Shown here: in pieces, positions 1 through 12,432 of the stretch
Layout: every line of letters starts with the position of its first letter
Position numbering within the stretch: the first letter of the stretch is position 1
From: Candidatus Hartigia pinicola
GTDB taxonomy: Bacteria > Pseudomonadota > Gammaproteobacteria > Enterobacterales > Enterobacteriaceae
Length of the DNA: 64,000 bases
Direction of reading: 5' to 3'
Assembly: GCA_020541205.1 (NCBI GenBank)
Contig: CP048208.1
Span: 558,001-622,000, forward strand
The notes under the pieces: model-generated
Seen by the model: only the letters and a program-made list of their open reading frames with translations
Told to the model about the DNA's origin: nothing
Database searches by the model: none
Position numbers and translations under genes: made by a program

Positions 1-3000
1 AATAATATTTAATATGCATCATGTCAATTGTCATTACTTATTTTATAATATAATAAAATATTATATTTAATATATTTATTTTAATAAATTTTAAAATTTT
101 ATTTTGTATTGATCAATAAAATAAAAGTAAAACAGTGATTTAACTACATATTTAACGTATTTAATAAGTGTTAATTAAAATAGTCATCATATACAATGAT
201 TTCATAAAATTTACATCTAATCTTGTTAAGATTAAAATATTTAAAAAAATACTATAAGGTTAAGATATTTATACTTTATGGCCAAGTATTACATAATTAT
301 AAAAAGTATAAAAAATTAAAGTTATTTCAATTATTTTCTAGGAAAATAATAATAAATTATTCTAAAAAAAGCTTGTAATAAGATTGATAATAAATAAGTA
401 ATTTTAGCATGAAACTTAATTAATGAATCATGATCATGCATAAATTAAGGCGTTTTTAAATGAATTATTTTAAAAATCAATTTAAATTTCATTAAATATT
501 TTATAATATATTATATAATAATTAATAAAAAAGTAAGAATTTAATAATTATGATAGTAAATATACTATTACTAGTTTTACTCTCTTGGTTACAAATATAA
601 AAAATTAAAAATTATTTAAATTAAATTGTATAATACAGTAATATATTTTAGTAGTAATATAATTGAGAAAATAATGAATATAAAAATTTAAAGATAAAGC
701 TGATAAGCTGTTACTTAAAATAAGTATAACATATCTTTTGTGTTTATTCAATAAAATAATAAAGATTATATTTTATTTTTATTGTATAGATTACGAAAAG
801 ATCATATAATATATTTTTAATATATATATTTCATGAATGAAAATTTTCTATCCATATATTTAAATATATTTAAATATCTATTTTAACATTGTATATAAAT
901 AAAATACATATTTTTATATTTTTAACTGTAAGGATATTAATTAGTAATTAAATAAAATTTTTTAATTATTTGTTTTTGTTTTATAATGTTTTTTTACTAG
1001 AAGATATATGATTTTAATTACAAAAAAATTAATATTAAGCATATCTTTTAAAATTGTACTAATAAATTAAAAATTTAAATAGTTGTGATTGTAATTTATC
1101 AATCATATTTCAGTTAATAACTTTTACATATGATAATCAAATATTAATGATTCTTAATCTTTTGGTGAGTATTTTTATGATGTTAAAAATTATAATTTGA
1201 ATTTAAATGGTTCAGTTGTTATTGTAAAAAAATCTTTGAGGATTTTTCCGGTGATTTTTAGAGTTTTCTACATTACTCACTAAAAATAAGTGAAATCATT
1301 CTAATATTAATGTCGAGATTGGAGGTTGATTTTATTTATGATGGTGATAGAATGTACGAATGCATTAATAGATTTTCTCTGATTTCTATTTATATTCATT
1401 AAATTATTTCATTTAGTGAAGCGTAATTAATGTTTTAAAAACTTTTTTTAATAAAAGATATTTAAGAATAAAAATAGGTTTTACTTTTATCATTGTATTT
1501 TTTAAAAGATAGTGCAACACTGACTAGATTGAACAAGATTATAGTATGCAGAATCACTAAATCTTCAGTTTTATTACTTCTTATTAAAACTAAATATTGA
1601 AAATAAATAATGGCAATATTTCTTAAAATATTACCTTTTAAACTGATGCCTTTATATTAATCAGAATAATAAGTAATTATAGATTTTTTTAAAAAATACT
1701 TAATAACTGAAAGCGATGCTATTTAGATTTATTAAAAAATAGTATATAAATCATGATATTAATTTTTTATTTAAAAAGATAATAGTACTAAAAATCAATA
1801 TTAAATGCAAATTTAATAATATTATCTTATTAAATCTTATTGTTTTAGGTAAATTGAAAAGCTTTAAAAGATACTTTCAAGAAAAAAAGAGCAACATAGC
1901 CTGTTTGTAATATTGAACTCATTACTACTAAAAGTTAATCAATCTTTCTTTAATAATTTTAATTTGTATTTAAAACGTATATTTTATATATATCTAACTG
2001 TAGTTTGCATATTTTATCTTGATTATAGGTGAAAAATCGGAAGAGTTGTAATAGCTTTGTAAGTAATACTTTGAAATGTTTTACGTGCATCAACATGTCT
2101 TGTGTCACTATAAGAATGTAGTACTTCATGGAAAAATATTTATAATAGGTAAATATATTTAAGTATGATTCTTAAAAATTTTGCAATTTATAAGCCTTGA
2201 TTATTGTAATTACTTTCAAATATATGAAATACATATTCTCTATATTTTAACTTAATATTCGAAGGTTTAGTAATATTATAATTACTCTGTAGTATATATA
2301 CTAATTTATGTGTAAAGATTGAGAAATGAGTTAATTGTTGTGGAGTGAATAACATGTTATTTACTAATAGAGTCAATTATCTGTGTGTATACAACCACAA
2401 TACAGTACTATACTCACTAGTAAAAAATAAAATAATTTTAATATCTAGCTCTATGTAGTAGTGTTTTTCAATTTTTAACTTTATCGATGTTAATTATTTA
2501 ATAACTGAAGTTTTTTAGATCGTTGTGTTTGCTAATTATTGCGTGTTGATTTTGGTGATTTACGTAGTGATCATGACATAAGTGAGCATACTTTATTGTT
2601 GTTATAAAAAAATGTTAAATACACATGTATATTTAAAATTTTTCAAAATTAATTAAAAATATAGTTGATTTCAAACAATATTTAGTATTTCGTATGAAAG
2701 AATAAGACAGTAAATACTAAATTTGTAAACTAGAGTCAAGCCTTTAAACATTGTTACTGTTTTTTGTATTGATGTTAATTTTAAGGAACTTTTTAAAGTG
2801 TGTATGAATATATCAAAATTAGAGATGACATGAAAGATATAGAATATATTACTTTATGTTATTTTAATAACATAAAGTAATATATAACATGTCTCATCCA
2901 AAAAAAATTAATTTATATAAATATTATTTTTAACAAATTTTGTACGTATATTCATGAACTATTGTGTGAGATAAACAATTATTACAGAGTTTTGTCCGTA

Positions 3001-4217
3001 ATATAATCTATCTTGATTATAATTGCATTAATAAAATCTTGATTATTTACATTGATATATTGTTCTATGTAAGAAAACTGTAATCAGTATTTCTGAGTAT
3101 TGATGATAAAAATTTATTTAAGCATATTTTTTAAATGACCACTCTATTATTTTTTAGTTTTTTGTTTTGTAAAGTTGAAGTGGTAATAAATATAATTTTT
3201 ATTCTAAAACATTTACGTGGAATATTCTATCAGAAACTTCTTAAAAAATATGTAAAAAGAATCTAAATCTTTCCATGAATAATAACCATCTTGAATGTTT
3301 ATTTTTTTTGTTAAGTAACAAGTATTTGATATGTAAAATGTTATTTAAATAATGTTGGTATGGTTATTTTTTATTCTAATAGTAGATATTAGAATAATGC
3401 AGTTTAAAGATTATCAATAAGTTTAAAAGCTTTACTATATAAAATAATGTTATTATTTTCAAAGTTACAACAACGTGTTTATAACATAGTGTAACATTAT
3501 TAAGTTTTATCATTCGTAAGAATGACTAATTGAGATGTAATTTAAAAGATGAAATAACTATCATTTATTAGCTTCGTTAGTATTTATTCAATCATCTCTA
3601 CTGGATGAATATTTTTTATATTAGATGTCATGATAATTCTAGGAAAAAGAAGCATGATATTTAAACGAAATATTAAAATTAACTCGATTGAGTTGAATTT
3701 TTAAAAAATAAGATATTTACTATGTTGTAATAATAGAAATTAGGGTATAAATTGTGTTTTTTAAATACAGTTTATTAGTTGAACTATTCAATGATATAAT
3801 TTCTATATTGCTATTAATTTTTATCTTTATAGCTTACTGTATCTCTTAGATGTATATTTTAATTATTTTATATAGATTAAAATGGGTGACAGCTTATATT
3901 TATAAAATATTAAATATTTCTGAAATCACGATATCATTTATGTTTTATATTAGTTAATATTTCACTATAATGAAATATTTTTTTATATATTTCTAATTTT
4001 GTAAATACATGATATAGCCTGGCTATAGTATTTTCTCATTTTAAAATCAAATTTATTTACTTGAATAATTGCTACAATTAAAGTATGATTTTCCGGATCA
4101 ACTTTTTCGGATTCATGTATATTCTTCAAAACTATATGGTATGATAATGTTTATCTTTTTGAGTATATTAATATGTAATGTTTTACATAGACTAAAATTA
4201 CGTTTTTGCTTTAATAA
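1..4217. other. Gene-free A+T-rich spacer
   Basis: I see no supportable gene here. The only open frames are short and lack family motifs, and the base composition is extremely A+T-rich. The stretch contains a 42-bp palindrome (listed separately) and, at 4013-4027, a small hairpin of two 7-base arms (TATAGCC and GGCTATA) around one T. That hairpin lies about 190 bases past the trmB stop and could be an old terminator, but no T-run supports this. In enterobacteria genes such as yggL lie beside trmB; no remnant is readable. Confidence 0.7.
2844..2885. repeat. 42-bp perfect palindrome
   Basis: Two 20-base arms (2844-2863 and 2866-2885) are exact reverse complements, separated by only two bases. 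The core of each arm includes TACTTTATGTTA / TAACATAAAGTA. No gene lies within 1.3 kb, so a terminator role is not obvious. Arms this long are unlikely by chance even in A+T-rich DNA. It may have arisen by template switching or be the end of a lost element. Confidence 0.85.
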
Positions 4218-4937
4218 TTATTTAGTCCTTTCAAACATTAAATCCCATATATTGTGACCTAATCGAAGACCACGCTGTTCAAATTTTGTTTCTGGTCGTG
4301 TTTTTGGGCGAGGCAGATAATTCCCGGATGATGATACATTTTTATAGCCTATAGAATTATTCATAACTGAAAGCATATGCTTCGCATAAGGTTCCCAGTC
4401 TGTTGCCATATGGACAACACCACCGATCACAAGTTTATGACGGATTTTATTAGCAAAATGCATTTGAACAATACGACGTTTATTATGTTTCACTTTATGC
4501 CATGGATCTGGAAAAAATAGCTGAATTATTGATATGCTTTCATTTGGGATCATATAATCAAGTACTTCAATTGCATCATGGCATATGATACGTAAATTTG
4601 TTACTTCTTCTTCTTTTCCTAAAGCGAGACATGCCCCAACACCGGGTGTATACACTTCAATTCCTAAGAAGTTTTTATCTCGATTTTTAGATGCCATCAT
4701 AACTAAAGAAGTACCCATACCAAAACCAATCTCTAATACAATAGGGTTTTGATTATTAAACATAGTAGTCAAGTCAAAAGGTTCTGCAATAAAATCAATA
4801 CCCATTTCTGCCCATATATTTTTTAGTGCATTGTCTTGACGTTGAGTTAAATATCCTGAACGGCGGACAAAACTACAAATTCGTCGTATAATCCGTCCTT
4901 TTTTATTATATTTAGGGGAGATGACATTGTTAAACAT
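4218..4937 (-). CDS. trmB: tRNA (guanine-N7-)-methyltransferase TrmB
   Basis: TrmB transfers a methyl group from S-adenosylmethionine to N7 of G46 in the variable loop of many tRNAs, in the cytoplasm. The 239-residue product equals the E. coli length. It shows the SAM-binding LEIGFGMG motif at about residues 68-75, the FFPDPWHK motif at 141-148 followed by the basic HNKRRIVQ, a TDWEPYA motif near 179-185, and the C-terminal TKFEQRG signature at 217-223. The ATG start gives the expected N-terminus (VISP then RSFVRR-like sequence). It is divergent from mutY, as in enterobacteria. No frameshift or missing key residue is seen. The identity is sure; activity is inferred from motif conservation. 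Confidence 0.97.
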   Translation of the reverse strand: MFNNVISPKYNKKGRIIRRICSFVRRSGYLTQRQDNALKNIWAEMGIDFIAEPFDLTTMFNNQNPIVLEIGFGMGTSLVMMASKNRDKNFLGIEVYTPGVGACLALGKEEEVTNLRIICHDAIEVLDYMIPNESISIIQLFFPDPWHKVKHNKRRIVQMHFANKIRHKLVIGGVVHMATDWEPYAKHMLSVMNNSIGYKNVSSSGNYLPRPKTRPETKFEQRGLRLGHNIWDLMFERTK

Positions 4938-5291
4938 TATAAGAAATATTTTAAGAATCTAGTGTATAATTAAGTTAATATAGTTAGTTTAAAAGTAATA
5001 TTTTATATTTCAATCTATTGTTAATTACGCTTATAGATAACTCGAATAATTTTAGGTGTATTAATTATTTTAATATATCAGTAAAATTATTAATGAAAAG
5101 TTTATTATAAGTTTTATGATAAAATAATAGAAGGTTTTTCAAAACTCCAAGAAAATTACTAGTAAAAATTATAAGTTTATATTTGATTATACAATAATTA
5201 ATGTACAGTTACTGAAATTTATGTTGCAATCTATAATAATACTGATCATTAAGGTTTATCAATTTTAAATATATGAATAAAAATACAATCA
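4938..5291. promoter_or_regulatory. Divergent trmB/mutY promoter spacer
   Basis: This 354-base spacer must hold the promoters of both divergent genes. On the + strand a TATAAT lies at 5232-5237, with a weak -35 (TTACTG, 5209-5214) at 17-base spacing. A start near 5244 would give mutY a leader of about 48 bases. No strong candidate was found for trmB. The spacer is longer than in E. coli but otherwise shows no recognisable feature. Confidence 0.35.
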
Positions 5292-6362
5292 ATGGAAGCG
5301 CAACAATTTTCTCACGTAGTACTTAGTTGGTACAACAAACACGGTCGTAAAGCTTTACCATGGCAAAAAGAAAAAACATCTTATCATGTTTGGATTTCCG
5401 AGATTATGTTACAGCAAACTCAAGTTAGCATAGTCATTCCTTATTTTGAAAAATTTATTCGACGTTTTCAGGATATAAAAGTTCTTGCAAATGCGCCTCT
5501 TGATGAAGTATTGCATTTATGGACTGGGCTTGGCTATTATGCACGCGCACGGAATCTTCATAAAGCAGCAAAAGAAATAACGGAACGTTATCAAGGAAAA
5601 TTTCCTACGGCATTTAAAGATGTAGTATCCCTACCAGGTATTGGTCGTTCAACAGCAGGGGCTATTTTGTCTTTATCACAACAGCAGCACTATCCAATAC
5701 TTGATGGAAACGTGAAGCGAATCCTGTCTCGATGTTATGGAGTAGAAGGGTGGTCTGGTAAGAAAAATGTTGAAAATTATCTTTGGGAGCTTAGTACTCA
5801 TATCACACCAGAAAAAGATGTAGAGTTCTTTAATCAAGCGATGATGGATTTAGGAGCAATAGTATGTACTCGTAGTAAACCAAAATGCGAATTATGTCCA
5901 TTAAACTTAGTCTGTGTGGCTTATACTAATCATTCATTCTTATTCTATCCAGAAAAAAAACTAAAAAAAAAGCTTCCAAAAAAAACATCTTGGGTATTAA
6001 TTGTACAATATAACGATCAAGTTTGGCTTGAACAACGTCCGTTATCTGGTATATGGGGGGGGCTGTTTTCATTTCCACAATTTGATACACAAGAATTAAT
6101 GAATGAATGGCTGACTAATTCAGTTATTCATCATGATACATTAAAAAAATTAATGATTTTTCGTCATACTTTTAGCCATTTTCATTTAGATATTATTCCT
6201 ATAAAAGTTAGTATTCAGACATTGACTTCATTTATTAATAATGACAAAGGATTATGGTACGATTTAAATCGTGGTGCAACAATTGGCCTGGCATCACCGA
6301 TTAAAAATTTATTACAACAGCTTGCTATACCATTAAATATTCTGAGGACAAACCATGAGTAG
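5292..6362 (+). CDS. mutY: Adenine DNA glycosylase MutY
   Basis: MutY removes adenine mispaired with 8-oxoguanine, in base-excision repair. The 356-residue protein (E. coli 350) has the catalytic Glu37 in SEIMLQQTQ, the helix-hairpin-helix LPGIGRSTA at 114-122, and the catalytic Asp138 in LDGNVKR. The four [4Fe-4S] ligands Cys192, Cys199, Cys202 and Cys208 are at the same positions as in E. coli. The C-terminal Nudix-like 8-oxoG recognition domain retains a FSHFHLD motif. The linker region at 5953-5985 contains runs of 8, 9 and 8 adenines (residues around [12 protein letters not shown]), which are likely polymerase slippage points. The stop overlaps yggX by 8 bases, so the two are probably co-transcribed and coupled. 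Function appears intact. Confidence 0.97.
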   Translation: MEAQQFSHVVLSWYNKHGRKALPWQKEKTSYHVWISEIMLQQTQVSIVIPYFEKFIRRFQDIKVLANAPLDEVLHLWTGLGYYARARNLHKAAKEITERYQGKFPTAFKDVVSLPGIGRSTAGAILSLSQQQHYPILDGNVKRILSRCYGVEGWSGKKNVENYLWELSTHITPEKDVEFFNQAMMDLGAIVCTRSKPKCELCPLNLVCVAYTNHSFLFYPEKKLKKKLPKKTSWVLIVQYNDQVWLEQRPLSGIWGGLFSFPQFDTQELMNEWLTNSVIHHDTLKKLMIFRHTFSHFHLDIIPIKVSIQTLTSFINNDKGLWYDLNRGATIGLASPIKNLLQQLAIPLNILRTNHE

Positions 6363-6627
6363 AAAAATTTTTTGCACTTTTTTACAATGTAATACTGATG
6401 GGCAAGATTTTCAGATTTATCCTGGTGAGTTGGGGGAGCGTATTTTTAATGAAATCTCAAAAGTAGCATGGAGTCAATGGATGACAAGGCAAACCATGCT
6501 GATTAATGATAAAAAACTGAATACTCTGAACTCAAAACATCTTAAAATGTTAGAAGAAGAGATGATAAAATTTTTATTTAAAAAAAGGGGGGTTAATATT
6601 AATGCCTACATACCTAAAAATAATTGA
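6355..6627 (+). CDS. yggX: Fe(2+)-trafficking / oxidative-protection protein YggX
   Basis: This small cytoplasmic protein is linked in Escherichia and Salmonella to protection of Fe-S clusters and to iron trafficking. The 90-residue product (E. coli 91) begins [11 protein letters not shown] with the conserved Cys7, followed by [32 protein letters not shown] and a C-terminal KFLF segment typical of the family. The start codon lies inside the end of mutY (8-base overlap), as expected for the mutY-yggX operon. Pairing with the Fe-S enzyme MutY fits the proposed role, though the exact biochemistry of the family is not settled. Confidence 0.96.
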   Translation: MSRKIFCTFLQCNTDGQDFQIYPGELGERIFNEISKVAWSQWMTRQTMLINDKKLNTLNSKHLKMLEEEMIKFLFKKRGVNINAYIPKNN

Positions 6628-6808
6628 TTAATCTCCTTATAAGCAAATATACTTTTAAATAATTTGAGCTTTATACAGACGAGAAGTAAATGTATCAAAG
6701 GGAATCGTAGGTAAACTCTATATTACTCAAGGAACTTGAATGTACATTCACAATAGTGCAGTTCGAAGTATGACGAATATAGATTTTTCTTTAATGCTAT
6801 GGATAAGT

Positions 6809-7876
6809 ATGAAAAGATTGTTAGTTTTAACATTGCTAGTACCTCTTCTTATATCCTGCTCTAGACAACAAGGGTTTAGTCTTAATTATCTAAAAGATAC
6901 TAATAGTTTTAATGTCCTTATGGGTCAATTCGCTCATAATATTGAAAATATTTGGGGAATCAAAGAGGTTCTTGTTGCAGGTTCTGAGGATTATCTAAAG
7001 TATACTGATGCATATCGTACTCGTAGTCATATTAACTTTGATGCAGGGATCATCACAATAGAAACTATTTCTTCTATAGAACCCAAAAAATATCTAAAAA
7101 AAGCTATTATCACGACTTTATTAATGAGTGGCAATCCGAACTCTATAGACTTATATTCTTATACTAATGCTACTACTCATAGTAAAAAGCCTTTTTTATT
7201 TGAACAAGTATTAGATAATAATTCTCAACTTATTCATTGGGAGGGGCATGCGATGAAATATGCAGATTATTTAGTGAACAATAAAATACAGAGAAGGCGG
7301 TCAGGAATGCATATTATTTGGCGTGTTACTATGCGATTAGTTCCTCATCATCTTGATACGCGTGCACGTAAATATCTATCTTATATTAAACAGGCTTCAG
7401 TTAAATATGGTATTGATGAGTCTTTGATTCTTGCTATCATGCAAACTGAATCGAGCTTTAACCCTTACGCAGTAAGTCGTTCTAATGCATTGGGTTTAAT
7501 GCAAATTATGCAACATACTGCAGGAAAAGATGTTTTTCTCTCTCAAGGTATATCTGGCGTACCTAGTCGCAACTATCTTTTTAATCCTGAAAAAAATATT
7601 GATATGGGTACAGCTTATCTTGCTATTTTACAAAATAACTATCTGGGCGATATTCAAAATCAAGCCTCACGTCGTTATGCTGTAATCACTGCATATAATA
7701 GTGGAGCAAGTCGTGTATTACGCATTTTTCATAGTGATAAAAAATATGCTGTGAAGAAGATTAATCAATTAAATTCTCGACAAGTTTATGAAATGTTATT
7801 AAGCAAGCACCCAGTTTCTGAGTCTCGTAATTATCTTGTTAAAGTTAATAAAGCTCAAAAACATTATCTTCATTAA
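6809..7876 (+). CDS. mltC: Membrane-bound lytic murein transglycosylase C
   Basis: MltC is an outer-membrane lipoprotein that cleaves peptidoglycan glycan strands, forming 1,6-anhydro ends. I chose the ATG at 6809 because it gives a classic lipoprotein signal ([17 protein letters not shown]) with lipid-modified Cys17 and 355 residues (E. coli 359). A longer frame opens at an ATG at 6740, which has a good AGGA ribosome site at 6730-6733; it would add 23 residues before the signal peptide. The MltC-specific N-terminal domain is followed by an SLT domain with catalytic Glu214 in [14 protein letters not shown], then ALGLMQI and [10 protein letters not shown] motifs. It is the last gene of the mutY-yggX-mltC order known from enterobacteria. 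Confidence 0.95.
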   Translation: MKRLLVLTLLVPLLISCSRQQGFSLNYLKDTNSFNVLMGQFAHNIENIWGIKEVLVAGSEDYLKYTDAYRTRSHINFDAGIITIETISSIEPKKYLKKAIITTLLMSGNPNSIDLYSYTNATTHSKKPFLFEQVLDNNSQLIHWEGHAMKYADYLVNNKIQRRRSGMHIIWRVTMRLVPHHLDTRARKYLSYIKQASVKYGIDESLILAIMQTESSFNPYAVSRSNALGLMQIMQHTAGKDVFLSQGISGVPSRNYLFNPEKNIDMGTAYLAILQNNYLGDIQNQASRRYAVITAYNSGASRVLRIFHSDKKYAVKKINQLNSRQVYEMLLSKHPVSESRNYLVKVNKAQKHYLH

Positions 7877-9079
7877 AATGAGATTTTAAAAATTTTAAAT
7901 ATTTATTATTAATCTTATGTAATTTTTTTACACTTAATGAATTCATATATTCTTTTAGAATTAGAAATTAATAATAATACTAGTATAAAAAATTGTTAAT
8001 ACATTACAACGTAATGCTTTTCAGCTGATAAATGTATACACTTTAAACAGTGTATGTGTATAAAACATTTTTGCGATTCTATCCATTCTACAAATTATTT
8101 TTTGTAATACATCCTAACTAATTGTGTTGTAGTAAAGTAATATATATTTTTTTTGAAAATATTAGAAAGAAAAACTTCTAAAGTTATAGCCTAGTATATC
8201 AGAAATAGCGTTAACAACGAACATTTTAAATTTTCCATCAATAGAGATAAGCATTTCAAAAATTTATGATAATTGATAAAATTAGTATTAATAGAAAGAA
8301 TTGGGTCTTGTAAAACCTATCAAGAAGGTAAGAGATTTTTGATTTTATACAATGCATTACGGTAGATATTTAAAATTTACTTTATGTTACTGCAGTCACA
8401 GTCACTCACCGCATAAATAAAAATATTTTTTAATATCTGTTAGTTTGTATTAAAATGATTTACATGCATAAAGAGTTATTAGCAATAGATAATGATTAAC
8501 ATGAAGTATTATGAGGTAATTTTCATAAAATAATAACGATAATTTGAGATAATGTTTATCCAACACATGCTATATTTTGATTTTATTTTTCAAACTGAAA
8601 AAGTTGAACAGTATTATCTGAGTTAAAAATGTCATTAGTATAGCTAATTGTAAGAAAAAATTTAAATATGCACTTCAACTATTTAGTGTAAAATTTACTA
8701 AGTTGCTATTGATTAAAAGACATACTTAGCATGTTGTAATTATTAAAGAAATAACGTGTTTCACTGAGTAGTTAAAATGTTTATATAACTTAAAATAAAA
8801 ACCAAATAATTCAACTGATTGAGTATTAGGTGAAGTTGTATATGTATACAATACAATAATAAAATAGAAACTATACAGAAAATAAGTCTTAACACATAAA
8901 ATTTATGTGTGTTTATTTCATATTAGTTATCATTAATAATCTTAGTATAAATATTATTCTTATCTTCTCTTATTAGCATAATGAAGGCTCAAAATCTCTT
9001 TTAAAAGAGAGTTTTGTACTTATAAAAAAATTTACTTGATATTGATATACATCTTAATAATTTTAGGTAGAAATAGCTG
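7877..9079. other. Spacer between mltC and tktA
   Basis: There is no supportable gene. The two flanking genes converge. A 19-bp palindrome (ACACATAAA/TTTATGTGT, 8892-8910) and a hairpin at 8991-9015 lie on the tktA side. In E. coli other genes separate mltC and tktA; no trace of them is readable. Confidence 0.7.
8991..9015 (-). terminator. Probable tktA terminator
   Basis: On the minus strand this reads as a hairpin with arms CTCTT and AAGAG extended by TC/GA pairs around a TTAA loop, one bulged base in the stem, and a TTTT tract directly after. It lies about 65 bases past the tktA stop, where a Rho-independent terminator is expected. The stem is A+T-rich, so strength is uncertain. Confidence 0.45.
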
Positions 9080-11083
9080 TTAGTTAGATGATTTTAGTAA
9101 CAATTTTGCTGCTAAGACGATATTTTCAACAGTAATACCAAACTCTATAAATAAATCTTCAGCTGGTGCTGACTTACCAAATGAGTTCATACCAATGATC
9201 ACTCCATGTAATCCAGTATATTTAAACCAATAATCTGTAATACTTGCTTCAATTGCAATACGTTTAGTAACTTGTGAAGGTAAAACAGTTTCACGATATA
9301 TCTCATCTTGTGTATCAAAAACTTCAGTTGATGGCATAGAAATCACACGAACTTTATAACCTTCTGCAGATAATTTTTCTGCTGATTTTATAGCTAATGT
9401 CACTTCTGAGCCTGTTGCAATATAAATAAGTTCTGGCTCATTTTCACAGTCTTTTAAAATATAAGCTCCTTTATAAATGTCTGTTATTTGTTGAGTAGTA
9501 CGTGGTTGTTGTTCGAGATTTTGACGAGAGAAAATCAGTGCAGTTGGGCCATCTTTACGCTCAATAGCAGATTTCCATGCTATCGCAGATTCGACTTGGT
9601 CACAAGGACGCCATGTGTGTATATTTGGTGTTGTTCGCAAACTTGCTAATTGCTCAACAGGTTGGTGAGTTGGACCATCTTCACCTAAACCAATAGAGTC
9701 ATGTGTATAAACAAAGATGCTACGAATGTTCATTATGGCTGCCATGCGCACTGCGTTACGTGCATATTCAAGAAAAATTAGGAAAGTTGCACCGTAAGGT
9801 ATAAAACCACCATATAATGCAAGGCCATTCATGATAGCGGACATTCCAAACTCACGAACACCATAATGGATGTAGTTACCTATTTTATTTTGATTTATAG
9901 GTTTAGATCCCGACCACATAGTTAAATTACTTGGTGATAAGTCAGCTGAGCCTCCCATAAGCTCAGGTAATATCTTCCCAAAAACTTCTAATGTATTTTG
10001 TGATGCTTGACGGCTAGAAATATTCGTTGGATTTTCTTGTAAATACTGAATAAATTTTTTCGATTGTTTATCAAAATTGCTAGGTAATTTTCTTAATATA
10101 CGGCGTGTAAATTCTTTAGATAAGTCAGGAAATGTTTTAGTATATACTGCAAATTTTTCATTCCATTTCTTTTCTTTTTCTTTTCCTGTTTCGCGTGCAG
10201 ACCATGCTTGATAAATTTCTTGTGGTATTTCAAATGGACTAAACTTCCAACCTAATGCTTCACGAGTAGCTATAATTTCAGAATCACCTAAAGGTGCTCC
10301 ATGTATAGACTCTGTACCTGATTTATTTGGTGAACCAAAGCCAATAATGGTTTTGCATATAATTAGTGTTGGTTTATTTATTTCATTATGTGCTGTAGTA
10401 ACTGCTTCATGGATCTGATCTGTATTATGACCGTCAATATTACGGATCACATGCCAACCATAAGCTTCAAAGCGTGTTGCGGTATCATCAGTAAACCAAC
10501 CTTGTACATGGCCATCGATAGAAATACCGTTATCATCATAAAAAACAATGAGTTTATTAAGTTGTAATGTACCTGCTAGTGAACACACTTCATGGGAAAT
10601 GCCTTCCATCATACAACCATCACCCATAAATACATAAGTATGATGATCGATAATAGAGTGACCAGGACGATTAAATTGTGCTGCTAATGTACGCTCTGCA
10701 ATAGCAAAACCCACTGCGTTTGCAATACCTTGTCCTAATGGGCCAGTAGTCGTTTCAACCCCTAAAGTATGGTTGTATTCAGGATGGCCTGGTGTTTTAA
10801 AGTTAAGTTGACGAAAATTTTTTAACTCATCTAAAGATAAGTCATAACCAGTTAAATGTAGTATGCTATACAGAAGCATTGATCCATGACCATTTGATAA
10901 GACAAAACGATCACGGTTTATCCAGATTGGATTAGCAGGGTTATGATTCATGTACTCACGCCACAGAACTTCAGCAATATCAGCCATGCCCATAGGTGCG
11001 CCAGGATGTCCTGATTTTGCTTGTTGAATTGCATCTATACTGAGAAATCGGATAGCATTAGCAAGTGTTTTACGAGCTTTCAT
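9080..11083 (-). CDS. tktA: Transketolase
   Basis: This thiamine-diphosphate enzyme of the non-oxidative pentose phosphate pathway moves two-carbon units between sugar phosphates, in the cytoplasm. It supplies ribose-5-phosphate and erythrose-4-phosphate. The product has 667 residues (E. coli TktA 663). Conserved histidines sit in SGHPG (His26), SNGHGS (His66) and TPGHPE (His100). The ThDP/Mg motif starts at GDG 154-156 in MGDGCMMEG, and the REFGM segment carries the catalytic Glu expected near 411. It starts at ATG with a TGGAG ribosome site about 10 bases upstream. It stands alone. Together with gnd at the other end of the window it shows the pentose phosphate pathway is kept. tktA versus tktB cannot be separated by motif; the proximity to the mltC block favours tktA. 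Confidence 0.95.
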   Translation of the reverse strand: MKARKTLANAIRFLSIDAIQQAKSGHPGAPMGMADIAEVLWREYMNHNPANPIWINRDRFVLSNGHGSMLLYSILHLTGYDLSLDELKNFRQLNFKTPGHPEYNHTLGVETTTGPLGQGIANAVGFAIAERTLAAQFNRPGHSIIDHHTYVFMGDGCMMEGISHEVCSLAGTLQLNKLIVFYDDNGISIDGHVQGWFTDDTATRFEAYGWHVIRNIDGHNTDQIHEAVTTAHNEINKPTLIICKTIIGFGSPNKSGTESIHGAPLGDSEIIATREALGWKFSPFEIPQEIYQAWSARETGKEKEKKWNEKFAVYTKTFPDLSKEFTRRILRKLPSNFDKQSKKFIQYLQENPTNISSRQASQNTLEVFGKILPELMGGSADLSPSNLTMWSGSKPINQNKIGNYIHYGVREFGMSAIMNGLALYGGFIPYGATFLIFLEYARNAVRMAAIMNIRSIFVYTHDSIGLGEDGPTHQPVEQLASLRTTPNIHTWRPCDQVESAIAWKSAIERKDGPTALIFSRQNLEQQPRTTQQITDIYKGAYILKDCENEPELIYIATGSEVTLAIKSAEKLSAEGYKVRVISMPSTEVFDTQDEIYRETVLPSQVTKRIAIEASITDYWFKYTGLHGVIIGMNSFGKSAPAEDLFIEFGITVENIVLAAKLLLKSSN

Positions 11084-12432
11084 TAGTGTAACTCCAGGTT
11101 AAATAAAATATGCTTAGGTTAATGTTCATAATGTAAGAACAATGATTAGCATTATTAAGCTTAAAACTACCGAAATTTGTTTTGTACAAACAGTATTAGC
11201 TACTGAGAATGGCTCATAAATTAAGTGGTAATTCAGAAAGTGTAGTTTCACTTAATTGAAGAATGAGACTATTTATTCAAAGAAATTTATAATTTATATC
11301 GATTACTATGTACTTCACATAAAATGTTTTGCATAAGTAGACAATTGTATATTTAAAACATAATTAGCATATTATAGTACGAAAGACTTTCTATTATATA
11401 ATAAGATCATTAAAAATAGTTGTGACGCTATTTATTACTCAGACTAAACCTGATATAATATTAGAGAACAAGATTGTTGATAAATCTTAAAATCTAGAGA
11501 TATTAGTAATAATTAACTTATTTTACTATAAAATATAGAAAATAATAAAAATATTAATAGTTTTTATAATGTTATTATTTTATATTCGCTATCAAAATAA
11601 GAAATTTTAGTATTATCAGTGATAATAGCTGAAAATATTTTTAAACATTAAATATTGCTCAGTAGTGAAATGTAATAAACTTTGTGAAGTCGATCGGTAC
11701 TAGGTGTTTTTGCATTATTATGTATTCTAAAAATCTATTGCCTAAAAATTCATTGCTAGATGAAGTATATTCTATAGTGATGTTTTCAGCAAGATTACTG
11801 TATATTTATATTAATATCTGAAACTTTAAAAAATCAACTAATATAAAAAAGATTATAGCTGAGTAGGGCGAAATTGAAATATGTTTCATGATCTTTATTT
11901 AAGTAGTTTGAAAAAAATATTCAGACTCTTTTTTATAATGATGTAAGTGCGAAAGTCTTAAGATTATAAATATAACTCGTAAAAAGGCAATCATTCAGGT
12001 ATTAATTTTTATTAATATTAAGCTAAGTATTATCATCAATATTTAAGATCGTTATTATAAAATGATAGTTAAATAATAATAGTATGGATAATTAAGGCCC
12101 TTGGAATCCCTCTAAGCTTGCAGAAAAAAAACTGTTATGTATAAAATAATATATTCAAACGTTTGGTAATAATAATAAAAATGTCTTATAAGTAATATAC
12201 ATCATATGCCATTCTTAATTATTGAAATAGTGAAAACAATTAACTTTATATTTTAAGTTGACTAATAATCTTAAAGTGTTGGAATTTCTATTGATTAACA
12301 AGAAAAATATTACTAAACATGGAAACTATGAAAGGTATTTAATATCCGACTTGAGTTTTCAAGCTACTATTGATGATTTGCTGTGATGAAGAAAAAAAAT
12401 ACTGCATAGATTTTTAGAAGGATTCTAAATTT
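11084..12432. other. Spacer between tktA and galU
   Basis: This divergent spacer should contain promoters of both neighbours, but no strong promoter stands out. A small patch at about 12095-12130 (around GGCCCTTGGAATCCC) is less A+T-rich than its surroundings and could be a scrap of a lost gene; I could not identify it. In E. coli rssB lies upstream of galU. Confidence 0.6.
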
